Part shown: positions 9,650 through 21,446 of the stretch, piece after piece | Layout: each line of letters begins with the position of its first letter | Numbering within the stretch: position 1 is the stretch's first letter | The notes under the pieces: model-generated | Told to the model about the DNA's origin: nothing | Seen by the model: only the letters and a program-made list of their open reading frames with translations | The model's database searches: none | From: Globodera rostochiensis | Lineage: Eukaryota; Nematoda; Chromadorea; Rhabditida; Heteroderidae | DNA length: 64,000 nucleotides | Assembly (NCBI GenBank): GCA_018350325.1 | Contig: JAEVLN010000002.1 | Location: forward strand, 5,501,456 to 5,565,455 | Direction: 5' to 3' | Program-made: the position numbers and the translations under genes

Positions 9650-11940
9650 TACTATTTAAGTAATTTAAATACAAAGCATTATTAAAAATGATTGTTTGGT
9701 TAAATAAATTGTGAAACTCTTTTAACGATCCACCAGACTTTAATACAACGATAAAAATAAACAAATTCAATATAGATAAAAAAATTATTGGAGAGAAGTT
9801 GCAAAAGAAAATCAAGCAAAATGCTCAATATCCTAAGGAAAAATTTTCTAAGTCTATATTTATAATACATATTATTCAATCAAATAAAACGAGAGTTAGT
9901 TCGATGGTATGAGACAGAAACCCTGGACATTTAAATAAATAAAATAGCATAAGGCAGAATTAAAACCTTTCGATCGGATATAAATATTTACAATTTTTCT
10001 TGTCCATGATTAATGAACTTTAAACGTAACAAAAAAATATAAACTCTGTGAGCTTTACTGTAATCAAAAAGACATGTAATCGACAAAATTTCAGTCACTC
10101 AATGGGAGGGATGTGCTAGCGTCATTAAGCATAAATAAATAATTTCAACTAAACTTGTTGTCATGTAAAAATTTTTCTAATCAGTTTCCAAGTCTATATT
10201 TAATTTTATGATAAAATACTTATAGTAAAACATCGAAACGCCTTAGTGAAAACGAAATAGTAAAGGAAGCGTATTAACTCAACATGAATACCTTTATTTG
10301 CAATAGTTAAAAAGTATTAACTAAAATTATTGAATCGATTTTATCAAAATATTTAAAACCAAAACGGAATATTTTAATAATCAGATTAAAACCAAAATTT
10401 AAAGATACTGCTAAATATGAGGCCGGATAGCGAAAAAAAAGTATAAATAATTTTAAAAAACATAAAAACCGAGCAAGAACAACAAACAAAAACCTCAGCG
10501 CGGACACACACATGTTTAATCTTAGTTCTGCTATATCGACAATTATAGGCAAAACTGTAAATGAACAGCTAAAATATCACATTGTAAAAATTTGCATTAG
10601 TAATCAAAAATAGTAAATATGAATAACAATCTTTTAGAATTCTTTCATTTGTTTAAAAATTATTTTAATTTTTATACATATGGCATGAATATGATCAAAT
10701 AAACTTCAAGTTAATTTACAGTGTTGTCGGCTGAGTTTAAACTTGCTGAAAATCTACAAAAATTTAAATAAAAAATGAAAAAAATAATAAAAAGTATCCA
10801 ACTTAAAATGCATTAAACTAATATGAATTGAGAAGTCTAAAACAAAGAAACGTTCATTAATAATTCGATAAAAACTCTCTAATTTTTTTAAAATGAATAC
10901 ATAAAAACATCAAAATTTGTTTTTAATACCAAATTAACTAAAAAACTACAAATTCAAAAACAAATATTTAACTTTGAAAAAATTTGAATAAATACATATT
11001 TTATATTTAAATGATGGTTCCTGTTGAATTCGTTGTACGACAGCCGGAATTTTAGCGCACTTTAAAATCTTTAAAGGTAATTCTGGGAGGAGGAGGATAG
11101 GAAGCTGGATGAGGGTGCAGAGGTGAGGAAAAGATGTTATGGAGGAGGAATATGAATCAATAAAAGCAATAGGAAAAAACTATATTATCAAATTGTTTTA
11201 ATTAAAAAAGTAAAAAATATTATTTAATATTTCGTTGTTTTAAGAGAAATATATATAAAATAATAGATTAATGAAAATTTAAATTAATAAATACTTAATA
11301 TTTTAAGTTTTTACTCAACTAAAAAAAGCAGGATCAAAAAATTAAATAAATAAATAATGTGGATAAATAGTTTTAATAAATAATCTAAATGCAACACTGT
11401 GCACATGGGTATACAAGAAACTAATTTCATTTCCGCTCTGTCTTTTTTTATGCTTGCAAAAAACTGACCTAAAAAGAGCCTCCTTACAAAAAATCAAAAT
11501 TAAAAAGATTAATTTAGAACTAAGACAAGACCATCTTAAACTCAACGACGGATCGAGTAATTCGAAATTAAATATTTAAATTAATTCCAATAACTAATTG
11601 TGAAGAGTTTAAATATATTTTCGGTGCCTTTATCGAGAAGCTTAATATTCTACATTACTCAATGAAACGAAAGCAAACAGCATGTCTATTTAAGCAAGTA
11701 TTTTATATTTATTTTATGAATCAATGAAAATGGTAAATAAGAAATAAATAACCGATTGAAATGTAAAAAAAAAATAAAAAGATTTAGTATGAATGTATTC
11801 AATTCAATTTTTGCCGGATTCCAAATCAAAAAAAATTTATTTGTTTTTCGTTTGATATAATAATAATATGTTTTTAAGTTATTAACTATTATAAAATATT
11901 GTCAATAAAAATTAACAAAATGTCAGAATCTATTTAAAGA
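9650..11940 (+). other. A-rich spacer with a few coding-like patches
   Basis: An ATG near 10511 opens about 33 codons (starting MFNLSSAIST) within a longer open frame. Around 11490-11570 the plus strand reads another hydrophilic patch. A purine-rich patch (GGAGGAGGA) sits at 11085-11150. None can be tied to a family or to splice sites. Confidence 0.25.
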
Positions 11941-11949
11941 AAAATGTAG

Positions 11950-12159
11950 TGAAAAAGAAGTAAAAAAATTAAATTTAAAAAAAAAGAATTTCTAAAATAT
12001 ATATCTGATATAACCAAACATAAAATACGGCTGCACATCCAGCAGTCCCCTAATTTTCATTCATATTGCCGCATCGCAAACGTGCAACTCATCAACGACA
12101 GCGCTGTTTGCAAGAATGCCAAAAAAAGTTATCCAAAATTAAATAAATTACTTTAGTTT
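11950..12159 (+). other. Open frame without ATG, possible exon
   Basis: About 65 codons are open from after a TGA near 11950 to a TAG near 12159, the second half in GC-balanced sequence (reads HIQQSPNFHSYCRIANVQ). The minus strand of the same patch is also partly open (SAVVDELHVCDAA), so the strand is uncertain. The strand skew of the region flips from A-rich to T-rich just downstream at about 12.25 kb. Confidence 0.25.
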
Positions 12160-12757
12160 ATTAAATAAAATGAATATTATTTAACATATATCTGACAGCT
12201 CGCGAATAAAATTTCAGGGCAAATGACTCGGGAATGAACGGACAAACTAAATTGACTTTAGTGTAGTGTTTTTTAAGCATCCAACCTTTTAATTATAATT
12301 TGCTTCCTCTGACTTTTATTTATTAAGATATTTTTTTTTCTAACTTTTGTGCGAACAAAATTAATTTAATAGGTTGAATTTAATTTTGACTGTTTTAGTT
12401 GCATGAATGATATAATTTAACCTTATTTAATAATTAGATTTTTAAACGCTGCTTGGTTTATTAAGTATATAAAGCTATATTATTTAAAAAATATGCATGA
12501 TCGAATGGTTTTAATAATTGCTTTAGATATATTTTGTCAAAATGGTGCGTTGCAATAAAAGCCAATTATTCGATGAAACAGCCTTTTTGTGGTTTGGATA
12601 AAATGATATTAACAAATGTTATAATTAAATTGATTCGATCACAGAGTCAGCCATTGTTTATAATTAATAAATAAATTATGAAATTCATTCAACTAATCGT
12701 AGTGAATTTAATTGACCTCAAATATGGAATTTCTTTTTTTATTTTTAAAATTTAACA
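12160..12757. other. AT-rich spacer at a strand-skew switch
   Basis: The plus strand changes from A-rich to T-rich at about 12240-12290. No gene supported. Confidence 0.4.
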
Positions 12758-12838
12758 TCACCAGCCTGCCCAATTCATGACCACGGAATGTTTTGTAGCT
12801 TTCTTGCGCCATACATGTCGCAATACGGGCGCGACCAT
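12758..12838 (-). CDS. Candidate first coding exon
   Basis: ATG at 12836-12838 opens 26 codons (starts MVAPVLRHVWRKKATKHSVV) before a TGA. The frame meets a plausible donor, GGCTG|GTGATG, just before the stop. Basic N-terminus, no signal peptide. It lies on the A-rich strand of a T-rich plus-strand block, like the other minus-strand candidates up to 16 kb. Family unknown. Confidence 0.25.
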   Translation of the reverse strand: MVAPVLRHVWRKKATKHSVVMNWAGW

Positions 12839-13266
12839 TGCCTCACTTTGATAGTTTATTTTTTCCACTTAAAATATGTAATATTTTTTAAACAAAAGCA
12901 TTAATATTTCCTGTTTTATTTAAAAGAAATTTAAAATTATTGCTTTATTTAAATAATGAACTATTGTTAAGTTACGAAAATTAAATAGGAAATATACTTT
13001 CAATAAGGGCGGCATTTCATATTTAGAGTGCGTTGTAATAATTATGGATTAAAAGGAATTTTCTTTTAGAAAATCACAAAATACATTAATGTTTATTATT
13101 TTATGTTATTTCTTTTATAAAATAAAGATTGCTAGCAATATAATTTAACTTTTTTATATGCATTTTATTATATTAAAAGGTTTTACTTCTATCAATCTTC
13201 AAAAATAGCAGCATCATTTTTATTGTTGCGTAGTTTATTTGCATTTAAATTTTAGTTTTTAAAAAT

Positions 13267-13398
13267 TTATAAACACGCATGAGCGGATTCGTCTACTGCA
13301 GTTCGAGCTTCATTATAACAACCTGTTGTCTTGCCATATGCAATTATTTGCTCCCATTGCTCATTGCCATAGTATTTATGATGCCTTTCTTCTTTCTA
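13267..13398 (-). other. Open frame, possible exon
   Basis: 43 codons between stops give a hydrophilic peptide (YYGNEQWEQIIAYGK, then ARTAVDESAHACL). The opposite strand carries a 60-codon ATG ORF that reads as an all-hydrophobic peptide, as expected for the complement. Strand choice rests on the neighbouring minus-strand candidates and the local skew. Confidence 0.3.
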
Positions 13399-13478
13399 AT
13401 CATCAAACTTGGGCTATGTTATTTATTGTCATGCTTATGTTTGTCATTTTTTATAATGTAATATTTCGCGTTAAACAT

Positions 13479-13687
13479 TCAATAATTTATCAATTTTGAG
13501 CCGTTGTCGTTACTGCTGTCGAAAATCCGGTGCTTTCTCTTGCACTGGGAACTTTTTGAATAATTTATTTTAAACTTGGGGGAGGGGGGGGGGGGGGTCC
13601 TTCAGCGAGGCTGTCTGCCGTTTTAGCAGAGATTATATGACCAGTTAATCCGTTAAAGCCTTCCCTGAGGAATTTTGTTTCGAATAT
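13479..13687 (-). pseudogene. Coding-like segment split by a C14 tract
   Basis: The first part reads EGFNGLTGHIISAKTADSLA, preceded by a good acceptor (TTCCTCAG at 13665-13672). It then enters 14 consecutive C and shifts frame. The neighbouring frame continues past the tract with SKSSQCKRKHRIFDSSNDNG to TGA 13479-13481. A different length of the tract would join the parts through a proline run. Either a slipped homopolymer or an assembly error. No family recognised. Confidence 0.35.
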
Positions 13688-14074
13688 TTAGTAAATTAAT
13701 GTAAAATAGTAGTAATTTTTTGGGTTGGTTTTATAAAAAAACGTCAAGGATTGCATCAATTTACTTTACAGTGTTTTAAAGAAGACATTAATATTCTGAA
13801 AATATTAATGTTTTTAATTTTCATTCATCAATTAAAAATTTTTTATCATGATTATAATATTTATTGGACCAAGAATTTGAATATTAATTTCTTTATTGTT
13901 TTGGCCTATATATTAGTTTTTATTTTAAATTGTTTAATTGAAAGTAGATTATTATATAAAAACCTCTAATTGAATTTAACGAGACTTTGCCGTCTATAGG
14001 TTCCTAATATTTTTCCGAAGTCCCTTTGTGTCTACTTCTCCAAGACACGTATCTGCTGAAAGGATTGGAGACGT

Positions 14075-14191
14075 TTACTCTTGGAATTTGCATCGTTCCT
14101 TTGTGAGCTTGGTAATCTGTCGGTCTTTAAGATCCGTGTACTCATCAATAAGTCGAATTAACTCATTTTTGAGTTGAGAATTTTCAGACAT
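14075..14191 (-). CDS. Small coiled-coil ORF with TATA-like promoter
   Basis: ATG 14189-14191 to TAA 14075-14077, 38 codons. The product begins MSENSQLKNELIRLIDEY and continues with heptad-like L/I spacing and alternating charges, a short coiled coil. Beyond the TAA the same frame stays open for 26 more codons (TSPILSADTCLGEV) to a TAG, so the stop may be a nonsense mutation in a longer gene. TATTTAAA lies about 65 bases upstream in a GC-richer patch, a promoter-like arrangement. A further coiled-coil segment sits upstream at 15782-15908. Function unknown. Confidence 0.4.
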   Translation of the reverse strand: MSENSQLKNELIRLIDEYTDLKDRQITKLTKERCKFQE

Positions 14192-14255
14192 TATGTTAGA
14201 ATATTCAGAATATGTGGCCAACAGAAGGAAAAGAACTTAGAACCGGGCTTGTGCG

Positions 14256-14263
14256 TTTAAATA
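14256..14263 (-). promoter_or_regulatory. TATA-like box
   Basis: TATTTAAA on the minus strand, 65 bases before the ATG at 14191, preceded by a GC-rich patch (GGATCGGGGAGGATGGGGG). Position and context fit a core promoter; in AT-rich DNA the match alone means little. Confidence 0.3.
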
Positions 14264-14344
14264 CTCCCTCCCCCATCCTCCCCGATCCTCTCCGCTTAAA
14301 AACGTGGATTACTTTACGAGGAGACGAATTCCCGCCGAGCTATA

Positions 14345-15780
14345 CGCTATTGTTTTGCTTTATATACATTTAAATTTATATTAAATTGCGATTAATTATT
14401 TAAAGACTTTAATTGGCTTAATATATAAATCCATATTCATTTATTTACTCGTCTCTATGGGGTTGACACGCACAAAATTGTGGCCACTCCATTAAGATTT
14501 TTTCTTCTGGTTTTCATATCAGCATATTTTAATTCTTTCTTTAACTAGAATTTAGTTTATATCGCAGAGGTTATTTCAATTTTTCTCTAAATTTTAAATT
14601 ACAACTATTATTTTCAGGTTTGTTGACTATTTGTATTTTATTATGAATTTTTTTAACTTTTTCTTGAAACTTTTATTTCATCAATTTTTAATTATTTTGG
14701 ATAAATTCTTCGTTTATGGTATGACACAAGCCGGTTTATTTTACATATTAAAAATGGCATCGTATACCGTATCCAATTAGCTTAATTGGCTTTGCATTTG
14801 TTCAGTTTTCGATTTTTCTTATAATTTCTCAATAGTGAATGAATCTTTTCATTGCCCCACTCTTCCAAGCTTTGCATTTACGAATAAGTTGACTTGTTTT
14901 ATGATTTTTATAAAATTGAGTAGTTTAATTAATTCTATTAAATTGATTTAATAAGAAAATATTTGGCTCATCTGTATCGCTTTCTGGGTTTTTTAATTGC
15001 ATTAAATAATAAAATTTATTTATTTTTTGGTTTTTAAATATTTTTAAAATAATTATATTAGATATAAAGAGTTAATAAATATAATCAATCTGTTGTTGAT
15101 TGGTCGTCTACGTCACGCCCTTCTAAGGGTTTGACAGTGTATTTTAAAATAATATTATATATTTTATTATTTCGCCCTTTAAAATTGAAAATATTAATTG
15201 TTTTTAATTGTATCCATTAAGTATTGCAAATAAATTAATTCAGTCGTCAATATGTCAAAGTATAAAATTTGCATTTTTTGCTTGATTGGTAGAAGCAATT
15301 TTATTCTGCTTCAATTTTTTTCTTGTTTTAAAATTCAGCTTCACAATTGATTCAACGCAATTTTCAATAGCTTATTCCTGAATCTTTAAATTGAGCATTT
15401 TGTTGTAAAGAAATTGATAATATCAAAATTGTTTTGGTTTAGAACAAAATTATTTGAATAGTAGTTTTTTTTGTGCTTATAATTTTCATGCAGCTTTTGT
15501 CGATTTCATTTTATTTATATATATATTTGAATTTTTCGCGCTTTTAGTTTTCGTGCACGTATATTGCCATAATCATCATTACGCATTTTTTAAATAAAGT
15601 TTATTATAAAATAATATTATTTGTATGGTTTATAGATTTATTCTTTAAATCTTTGCGCTTTATTTTTTATTTAAAAGCACTGAAATTGATGAAAAATACA
15701 TTATACATCACTGTGAAAGCAAAAACAATAAAAGTCAATGGTCAAGTAAAATGGGGAACAAATTTTAACAAAAACCGGTA
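14345..15780. other. T-rich spacer
   Basis: No convincing frame or repeat. A plus-strand 102-codon ORF beginning at 15653 is mostly the complement of the coiled-coil segment that follows. Confidence 0.45.
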
Positions 15781-15781
15781 C

Positions 15782-15908
15782 TGCCGTCAGCTTGTGCTCC
15801 AACTTTTCTATCGATTTGTCCATCTTATGCTCCATCTTCGGTGCGATTTGAGCATCCGGATGTTTAATTTGTCCACTCGTTCTTCCAACTTTTGCGATAA
15901 TTTCTTAT
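15782..15908 (-). pseudogene. Coiled-coil gene fragment with a frame break
   Basis: The minus strand reads KKLSQKLEERVDKLNIRML, then after a one-base shift KMEHKMDKSIEKLEHKLTA. Both halves show leucine heptads and K/E alternation, so they look like one coiled coil broken by an indel. No start codon or clean splice site frames it. It could be an exon of the same minus-strand gene as 14075-14191 or an old fragment. Confidence 0.35.
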
Positions 15909-15914
15909 GCATTA

Positions 15915-16700
15915 CATGTTTCATTAATTATTTTATAAGAAAAGATATTTTGAATATTTGATCCATAATGAGACCATTTTTGCATGAAAATTATAATTTT
16001 GTTTTAAATGTAAATATATATTTGTTATTTTATTAAAAAATTTTGTTTCAATTAGTTGACATTTTAAAAAATTTTTTTATTATCCAAAAAGGATTGTCTT
16101 TTAAATAATTTCTTCGCTCTTTGATTATTAGATACTTGTGATTGGTTTGTTATTTAAAACTTTAAATTTAGTATTTCATAAATTTGATGACGACATTTTT
16201 TAATGCCTCAGGTTACTACTTAATTGGTTTCTGAACTTTTATTATTATTTTTTTATGAGCATCAAAATGCTTAATTTAAATGTTAACATATTTTATTTGC
16301 CAGCAAAAAAGCTTTACACTTTTTAAATGTAAAAGTACCTTTAAACCAAAAATGTTTACAACGAAAATTTTCCGGCCCAGAAATTAAAAATTGTAGATGC
16401 AGCCGATAAAAAATCTGAAATATTTTTTCCTGAATTGATAAATAGGCGTCTAAATTATTTTTCCGAATCCCATAAATAAACTAAAACTACCAATAAATCA
16501 TCTAATTAAAAAGCTATTAATTGCTTAATATAATATAAATTTTATTTAATTCTTTGTTCATTTTAAAAATAGTTTCAAAATATAGTATATCTTTATTTTT
16601 TCGCATTAAATGTGTGTTTTTTAATTATATTTCTCAACACCAACAATTTTTCTCAACAATTTGGGTGCCCGTGAGGGGGGGAGGGGGGGATAGCCTCAAT
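15915..16700. other. AT-rich spacer
   Basis: Nothing seen except a G-rich run at 16670-16690 next to the following repeat. Confidence 0.5.
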
Positions 16701-16923
16701 ATCAGGATGATTTTCGATGGAACTAGATATATTGGAACCGGTTCTGGATTTTACGGTCCCGGAAACCGGTTCCAAAAGCGGTTCCGAATTTTTACGGTTC
16801 CAAGAACCGGTTCCAAAAACGGTTTCAAATTTTTCTCGGTTTTGCGGTTCTGGGAATCGGTTCCAGGAACCGCGGTTCCGGTTACTGGAACCGGGACCGG
16901 AACATCACTGGTTGATTCCTGAT
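16701..16923. repeat. GGAACC/GGTTCC palindromic array with inverted ends
   Basis: Many copies of GGTTCC and GGAACC, often joined as GGAACCGGTTCC. The left end reads ATCAGGATGATT and the reverse complement of the right end reads ATCAGGAATCAA. Long ORFs on both strands here are a by-product of the repeat. The form suggests a small non-autonomous element. Confidence 0.6.
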
Positions 16924-16929
16924 TTCGAA

Positions 16930-17601
16930 TATCAACCATTGTAGCAAACCCCCGAATTATCGCACGTGCATAAAATTTAATAATTTTTGTAATTTTTATT
17001 CAATTTTTTTAAAATTTCACATTTAGAATGCAATCAATTTGTTCAAATACTGACCTTTTAATCATATTTGTAAGTTATTTTAGATATATAAACATTATAC
17101 AAAGAATTTTTGTATTTAGTTTTTTTTGGTTTTACCTTGGAATTGTTTTGAATTGTTTATAAATTGAGAGTTTCTTTGTGACATGCAACTAAATCCGCGC
17201 ATCTTGTTTAAGTTTTTTGTTTAAGTTTTCAGTTTTTATTTTTTAAGTCAACAAACTTAGCTGTAAAAGTTTATCTTCCATTGACATCCAAGTAAATTTG
17301 AATATCTTTATTTATAATAACAATTTATTTTTAGGATTTAGTTTCTGTAAGTTATTAAGACTTAAATTAAATATATTGTAGTGAACTTTGTGAAGACTCA
17401 AAATGAATTGGAATTTTGGAACATTATCCCAATTATCTAGTCTAATTTATTTTTTCACGTTTTAATGAACAAGCACCCGATTTGTAGAATAAATTTTTAA
17501 AAAAAGAATAAGATTAATATCCCATTTTATATTAAAAAATTGCTGTACAACAAAAGTGCAACCACGGTTTCCATTGAATATTTACACTTTTTGTCACTTT
17601 T
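16930..17601. other. T-rich spacer next to the Helitron end
   Basis: No gene or repeat seen. This would be the flank beyond the 3' end of the Helitron. Confidence 0.5.
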
Positions 17602-17652
17602 TTAGAATTATACACGAGCGTTTGACTGCCGCTTCGCGGCAGTCAACCGCTC
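17602..17652 (-). terminator. Helitron 3' hairpin and CTAA terminus
   Basis: Stem TTGACTGCCGC / GCGGCAGTCAA (11 bp) with loop TTC, extended by one mismatch and five more pairs (GAGCG/CGCTC). On the minus strand it is followed by GTGTATAATT and CTAA. This is the rolling-circle termination signal of the element. Confidence 0.8.
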
Positions 17653-17659
17653 TTCATTG

Positions 17660-18105
17660 TCTTTCATAAATTTATTTGACAAAAAATCAAATTTTAAATT
17701 GAAATTGAAAAATCTAATAATTACATTGTTCTTCATGTCTAATTTTTGCATGGATTATTTTTGGCTTTGGTTTTGGCTTCGGCAATTTTGCCTACTGACG
17801 GTACCCGCGACGCGAACGCACCAAAGTTTGGGTACCAAAAGGAGCCGAGGAGTTCAGTGATAGTTAAAGGGGCAATATTGTCCCGCCCTACCACACGCTA
17901 CACCCTCCTCATTAATGTAGCGATTAACTTACCTTAATTTGGCTCCTTTAAGTATTTTTTTAATTCGGCACATTAAATAAGTCAAACCAATATATGTACA
18001 ATTCAAAAATGTTTTACACTTATTACATATATTTATTTGTTTTGGTTTAAAAATTTATTTCAATTTTTCAACAAATAAACACTGTATTTTTTATTTTCTT
18101 AATTT
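17660..18105 (-). other. Helitron 3' non-coding region
   Basis: About 450 bases between the helicase stop and the terminal hairpin. A GC-balanced patch at 17785-17905 gives short ORFs on the plus strand that are not credible genes. Confidence 0.5.
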
Positions 18106-21100
18106 TTATTGTAGCGTTTCTTGCCATACAATATTTTTAATTTTCTTTTCCTTATTTTCTTCAGATAATTTTATTTTTATTCCATTCCAAGATTTGGCCC
18201 TTGAAAGAGCGACATAAGTTTGACCGTGTGTGAATGGGTCATCGCAATAATCTATCCCGATCTTTTCGAATGTTTGTGATTGGCTTTTATTGATTGTAAA
18301 TGCAAAGGCTGTTTTTATGGGAAATTGATGTCTTTTTAACGGAAATGGAAATTTTTTATCTTCAATTAATGTTATGCGGGGTAAAAGTGTGCTTTCTCCA
18401 ATTTTATCACCGCTTTTAATAATGCAATTTAACACATGAGAACCGGTGTCAACAATTTGCAATCTTGTTCCATTACATAAGCCTTCTCTAACATTCAAAT
18501 TTCTTAACAGCATTATCATTGATTTTTTTTTCAGACAGATAGAATGATTAGGAAGGCTAGGACATTTAAGAGTATTTAGTATTTCGGGTGTAATGGGTAA
18601 ATCATTGTTAGGATCAGTTTCATCAATGCTAAGATATGTATATTTTTCTCCAGGGAATTTATCCATTATTTCTTCATTATACTTGTCAACGATAGTATTA
18701 AAAGGAGATAAAATCGCATAATTGCATAATTGATCATAGTTTTCATTTTTTATTATTTCGCCAAATATTTCTTCGGTTAAGTCACCATTACTTATACAGT
18801 GATCAGGAACAGTTACAAAACCATTTTCGCCAGCAATTCCATCACAAATTTCAATTAATTGTTTAGCAAATTCATGTTCGTTTGGATCAGCTCTCATATT
18901 TTCAGTCAGTTTCATTGTTAAAAAATGATTACAAAGAGGCGACTTTTTAATCAACATGTCAACAATTTCTGTCCGAGTAGCAAACTCTTTAATTGGTAAG
19001 CATTGACGAAAATCACCACTTAATACAAAAATTTTGTCGCCAAAGGGCTTTTCATTACACATTAATTCTTTCAATTTTCTATCAATTATATCAATTATTA
19101 AACGTGATGCCATAGGAGCTTCGTCTCAAACAAATATGTCAGTGTTTTTAATTTCTTATGCATCTTTACTTTGTGTTTCAATTCCTGAAGTTGACGTTTT
19201 TTTAACATTTAATGGAAATTTAAACCTATTATGCAATGTGCGACCTTTTTGCAATTGTGTTGCTGCGATTCCAGAGAAAGCCATATTACAGATTTTTTTA
19301 TTAAAAGACCTTGCCAGATGATAAATTGTTTTTAATGCAAATGATTTTCCGGTTCCACCCGGACCATCTATAAAAATACATTTTTGTTCATCTTTTTCTT
19401 CAATTACATTTTGTATTTTTTCAAGGATTATTTTTTGCCCATTATTCATCATTGAAAGTAATCTAGTTGCTATTTCTAATTCTTCTTTAGGATCAAAAAG
19501 ATCATCTTCATCAATATTTATGCTTGAAATATTTATTTGAGGCATATCATAATAATCAGATAAAGATTTATCGTGATATTTCAAACACTGGTCAATTAAT
19601 TTGAGTCCCATTTCAGTTATCTTTTCCTTTGAAAACGTTGCATATTTTCTTTTTAAATCATCAACCATATTTTCTTTAAAAGCGTTCCATAATTTAGCGG
19701 GGTATTTTGGATCACAGTGCACTAATATATTCACAAATAAGTTTCTTATACCTATCGAGTGTTTTCGGGAAAAATAACTGGCTTCTTCCATACATTTATG
19801 CCATTCTTCGTCATCCCTTGCCAAACCTTTTGCCAAACATGCCTTAGCAAAAGTATCATATTCAATGTCATTTACAGTTCTTAAGTCTTTAAAGCTTTTA
19901 CCGCTAACATTTAGCAGAAGATATCGTAAATAATATTTTTCAGTATCTATTGGGTTCACTGGTACGATTCGGCCAATTTTCTTTTGATTGCCTTGTCTTG
20001 GATATTTCCATTTTCTTTCTTTTTTTATCCAAGTACAATATTTTGGCATTTCTGTGTATTTGAATTCCAAGGTTGGATTTTCTTGACAAAATTTGAAATA
20101 GGCTGTTAGGGTGGTATTTTTTAATGAAGCTTCTTCGATTTCAGTTTCTGTAGCATTTTTTTTGTAAAAAACCTTTTGCGTGTTTTCCAGATGAACATCC
20201 AATTGGTCGACTGAATGTGATTTTCCTTGCATGGGAAATTTAAAAATTCTCCAACACGCTTCGCATGGACTTAAATAACGTGCTTCAAAATATTTTGAAA
20301 CTTCATCATAATTCAAAATTGTTTTTGTCCCGTTTTCGCCAATTTGAACACATTCAATAGTTGCTGCATCATATCCTTTGTAAATATAATCGTACAGATA
20401 TTTAACTACGGAAATGTCACTCACTTGCTCAACATTAATATGTGCTCTAAAAGTCTTCGTCAAAAACGGGTTATATGGAACTACAAATTGATTGGTCAAC
20501 TTTTGTCCTTTTCTGTATATATAACGACCGTTGTTAGGCCGTTTATATAATGGATAACCATCTTCATTAATTTCAGTTAATTCGCGGAATGGTTTTGGAA
20601 ATTTTTTGGCGCATTTTCTTTTTGCCTTATTCCAACAAAGCGATTTTTCAGAACAGGGTCCATGCATCATACACTTTGTTACAATTTCATAAAGCTCGGG
20701 CTCGTTTTTTTCATCAGGAATTTCAGCAGATATAAATTTGTCAATTTCTTCGTTGTTACGCCATTTATCTTTTGGGTGTAATGTTATTAACAGATGTAAA
20801 TGTGGAAGGCCTCTTTTTTGATATTCAATAACCCAACAATCACGGATCACTTCTCCAAAAATTTGTTTGTTTAAAATCAAATCCAATAAATGGTTTTTCT
20901 TAAGTTGGAATACACGTGATACAATATCAGGTCTGTCTGCCGGAGTTTGTCCAAATAAAAGGCATTTTAAAATATCAGGGTCCTTTGGGTTGCATGTGAA
21001 TGTAACAAATAAATCTGGTTTGCCTGTTTCATTTACAATGGCCATTGCATCCATGAAATGCTCATGCATACTCCTTGGTCCTCCAGTAAAAGTAGACGGA

Positions 21101-21228
21101 AGAATAACTTTTTTTTGTATTTCTGCTCCACTCTTTGAAGCTCGGTTTTTTAAGAAATCTTCGACATTAGTATAATTACTGCTACATAATTCCGCTTGAT
21201 GTGTCCTTACATTTCTAATCGGTCCCAT
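18106..21228 (-). pseudogene. Helitron Rep/helicase (Helitron-like N domain plus Pif1-type helicase), two nonsense codons
   Basis: One frame of 1041 codons interrupted by TAA 19156-19158 and TGA 19126-19128. The first 690 codons hold the HUH Rep domain: LFVTFTCNP at 73-81, the two-histidine motif GLPHLHLL at 140-147, a Cys/His-rich stretch at 186-206, and a tyrosine-rich catalytic segment KYLYDYIYKGYD at 276-287. Walker A GPGGTGKS is at 622. After the stops the frame resumes with DEAPMA (Walker B), SGDFRQ, and the C-terminal YVALSRAKSW motif. The TGA falls where this family has Trp before DEAPM, so it looks like TGG to TGA. The usual N-terminal region before the Rep domain is missing. Rep would nick and join element ends and the helicase unwind DNA; this copy is dead. 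Confidence 0.9.
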
Positions 21229-21446
21229 AAAAACTCCTTACCTATTATAGTTTTTGTTAATTTTAAACCGAATAAAAGAAGATTGTCGACTGCATTTTCT
21301 GGGCATGTGGAAATAACAATATTTAAATAAATACTGATAATAAATACGTTCATACCTATGTCACAGAGCAATAAGACATTTGTTCTTACGTCAAATGTAT
21401 TTGATAATATTAACACGAATCAGCAAACTGCTAAAAACTCAGTAAA
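21229..21446 (-). other. Region upstream of the Helitron ORF
   Basis: A 69-codon frame in another register (21207-21416) does not resemble Helitron N-terminal sequence. A donor-like GTAAGG near 21237-21242 on the minus strand leaves open that an intron precedes the first seen Met. Confidence 0.35.

Larger units (their letters stand above)
17602..21228 (-). mobile_element. Helitron (rolling-circle transposon), 5' end not found
   Basis: On the minus strand, a Rep/helicase ORF is followed about 450 bases later by a terminal hairpin (17616-17652), a 10-base spacer and CTAA (17602-17605). Established Helitron structure is a hairpin about 10-12 bases before a CTRR end, so this matches. The base after CTAA is A, not the usual T, which may reflect mutation or a different insertion preference. 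The N-terminal part of the protein and a 5' TC end were not identified, so the copy is 5'-truncated or degenerate. In-frame stops indicate an inactive copy. Confidence 0.85.

Noticed and set aside
13279..13461. Hydrophobic 60-codon plus-strand ORF as a membrane protein
   Set aside because: It is largely the complement of a hydrophilic minus-strand frame; in T-rich DNA such hydrophobic ORFs are expected.
16554..16944. Overlapping ORFs on both strands of the GGAACC array
   Set aside because: They are by-products of a palindromic hexamer repeat without stops.
19126..19158. In-frame TAA and TGA in the Helitron, and single in-frame TAA in other coding-like frames (14.1, 34.4, 41.2 kb), as possible stop-codon reassignment
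   Set aside because: The same Helitron frame uses TGG for about ten Trp and CAA/CAG for some twenty Gln, with only one TGA and one TAA, so decay is simpler. The other cases were picked by eye from many frames.
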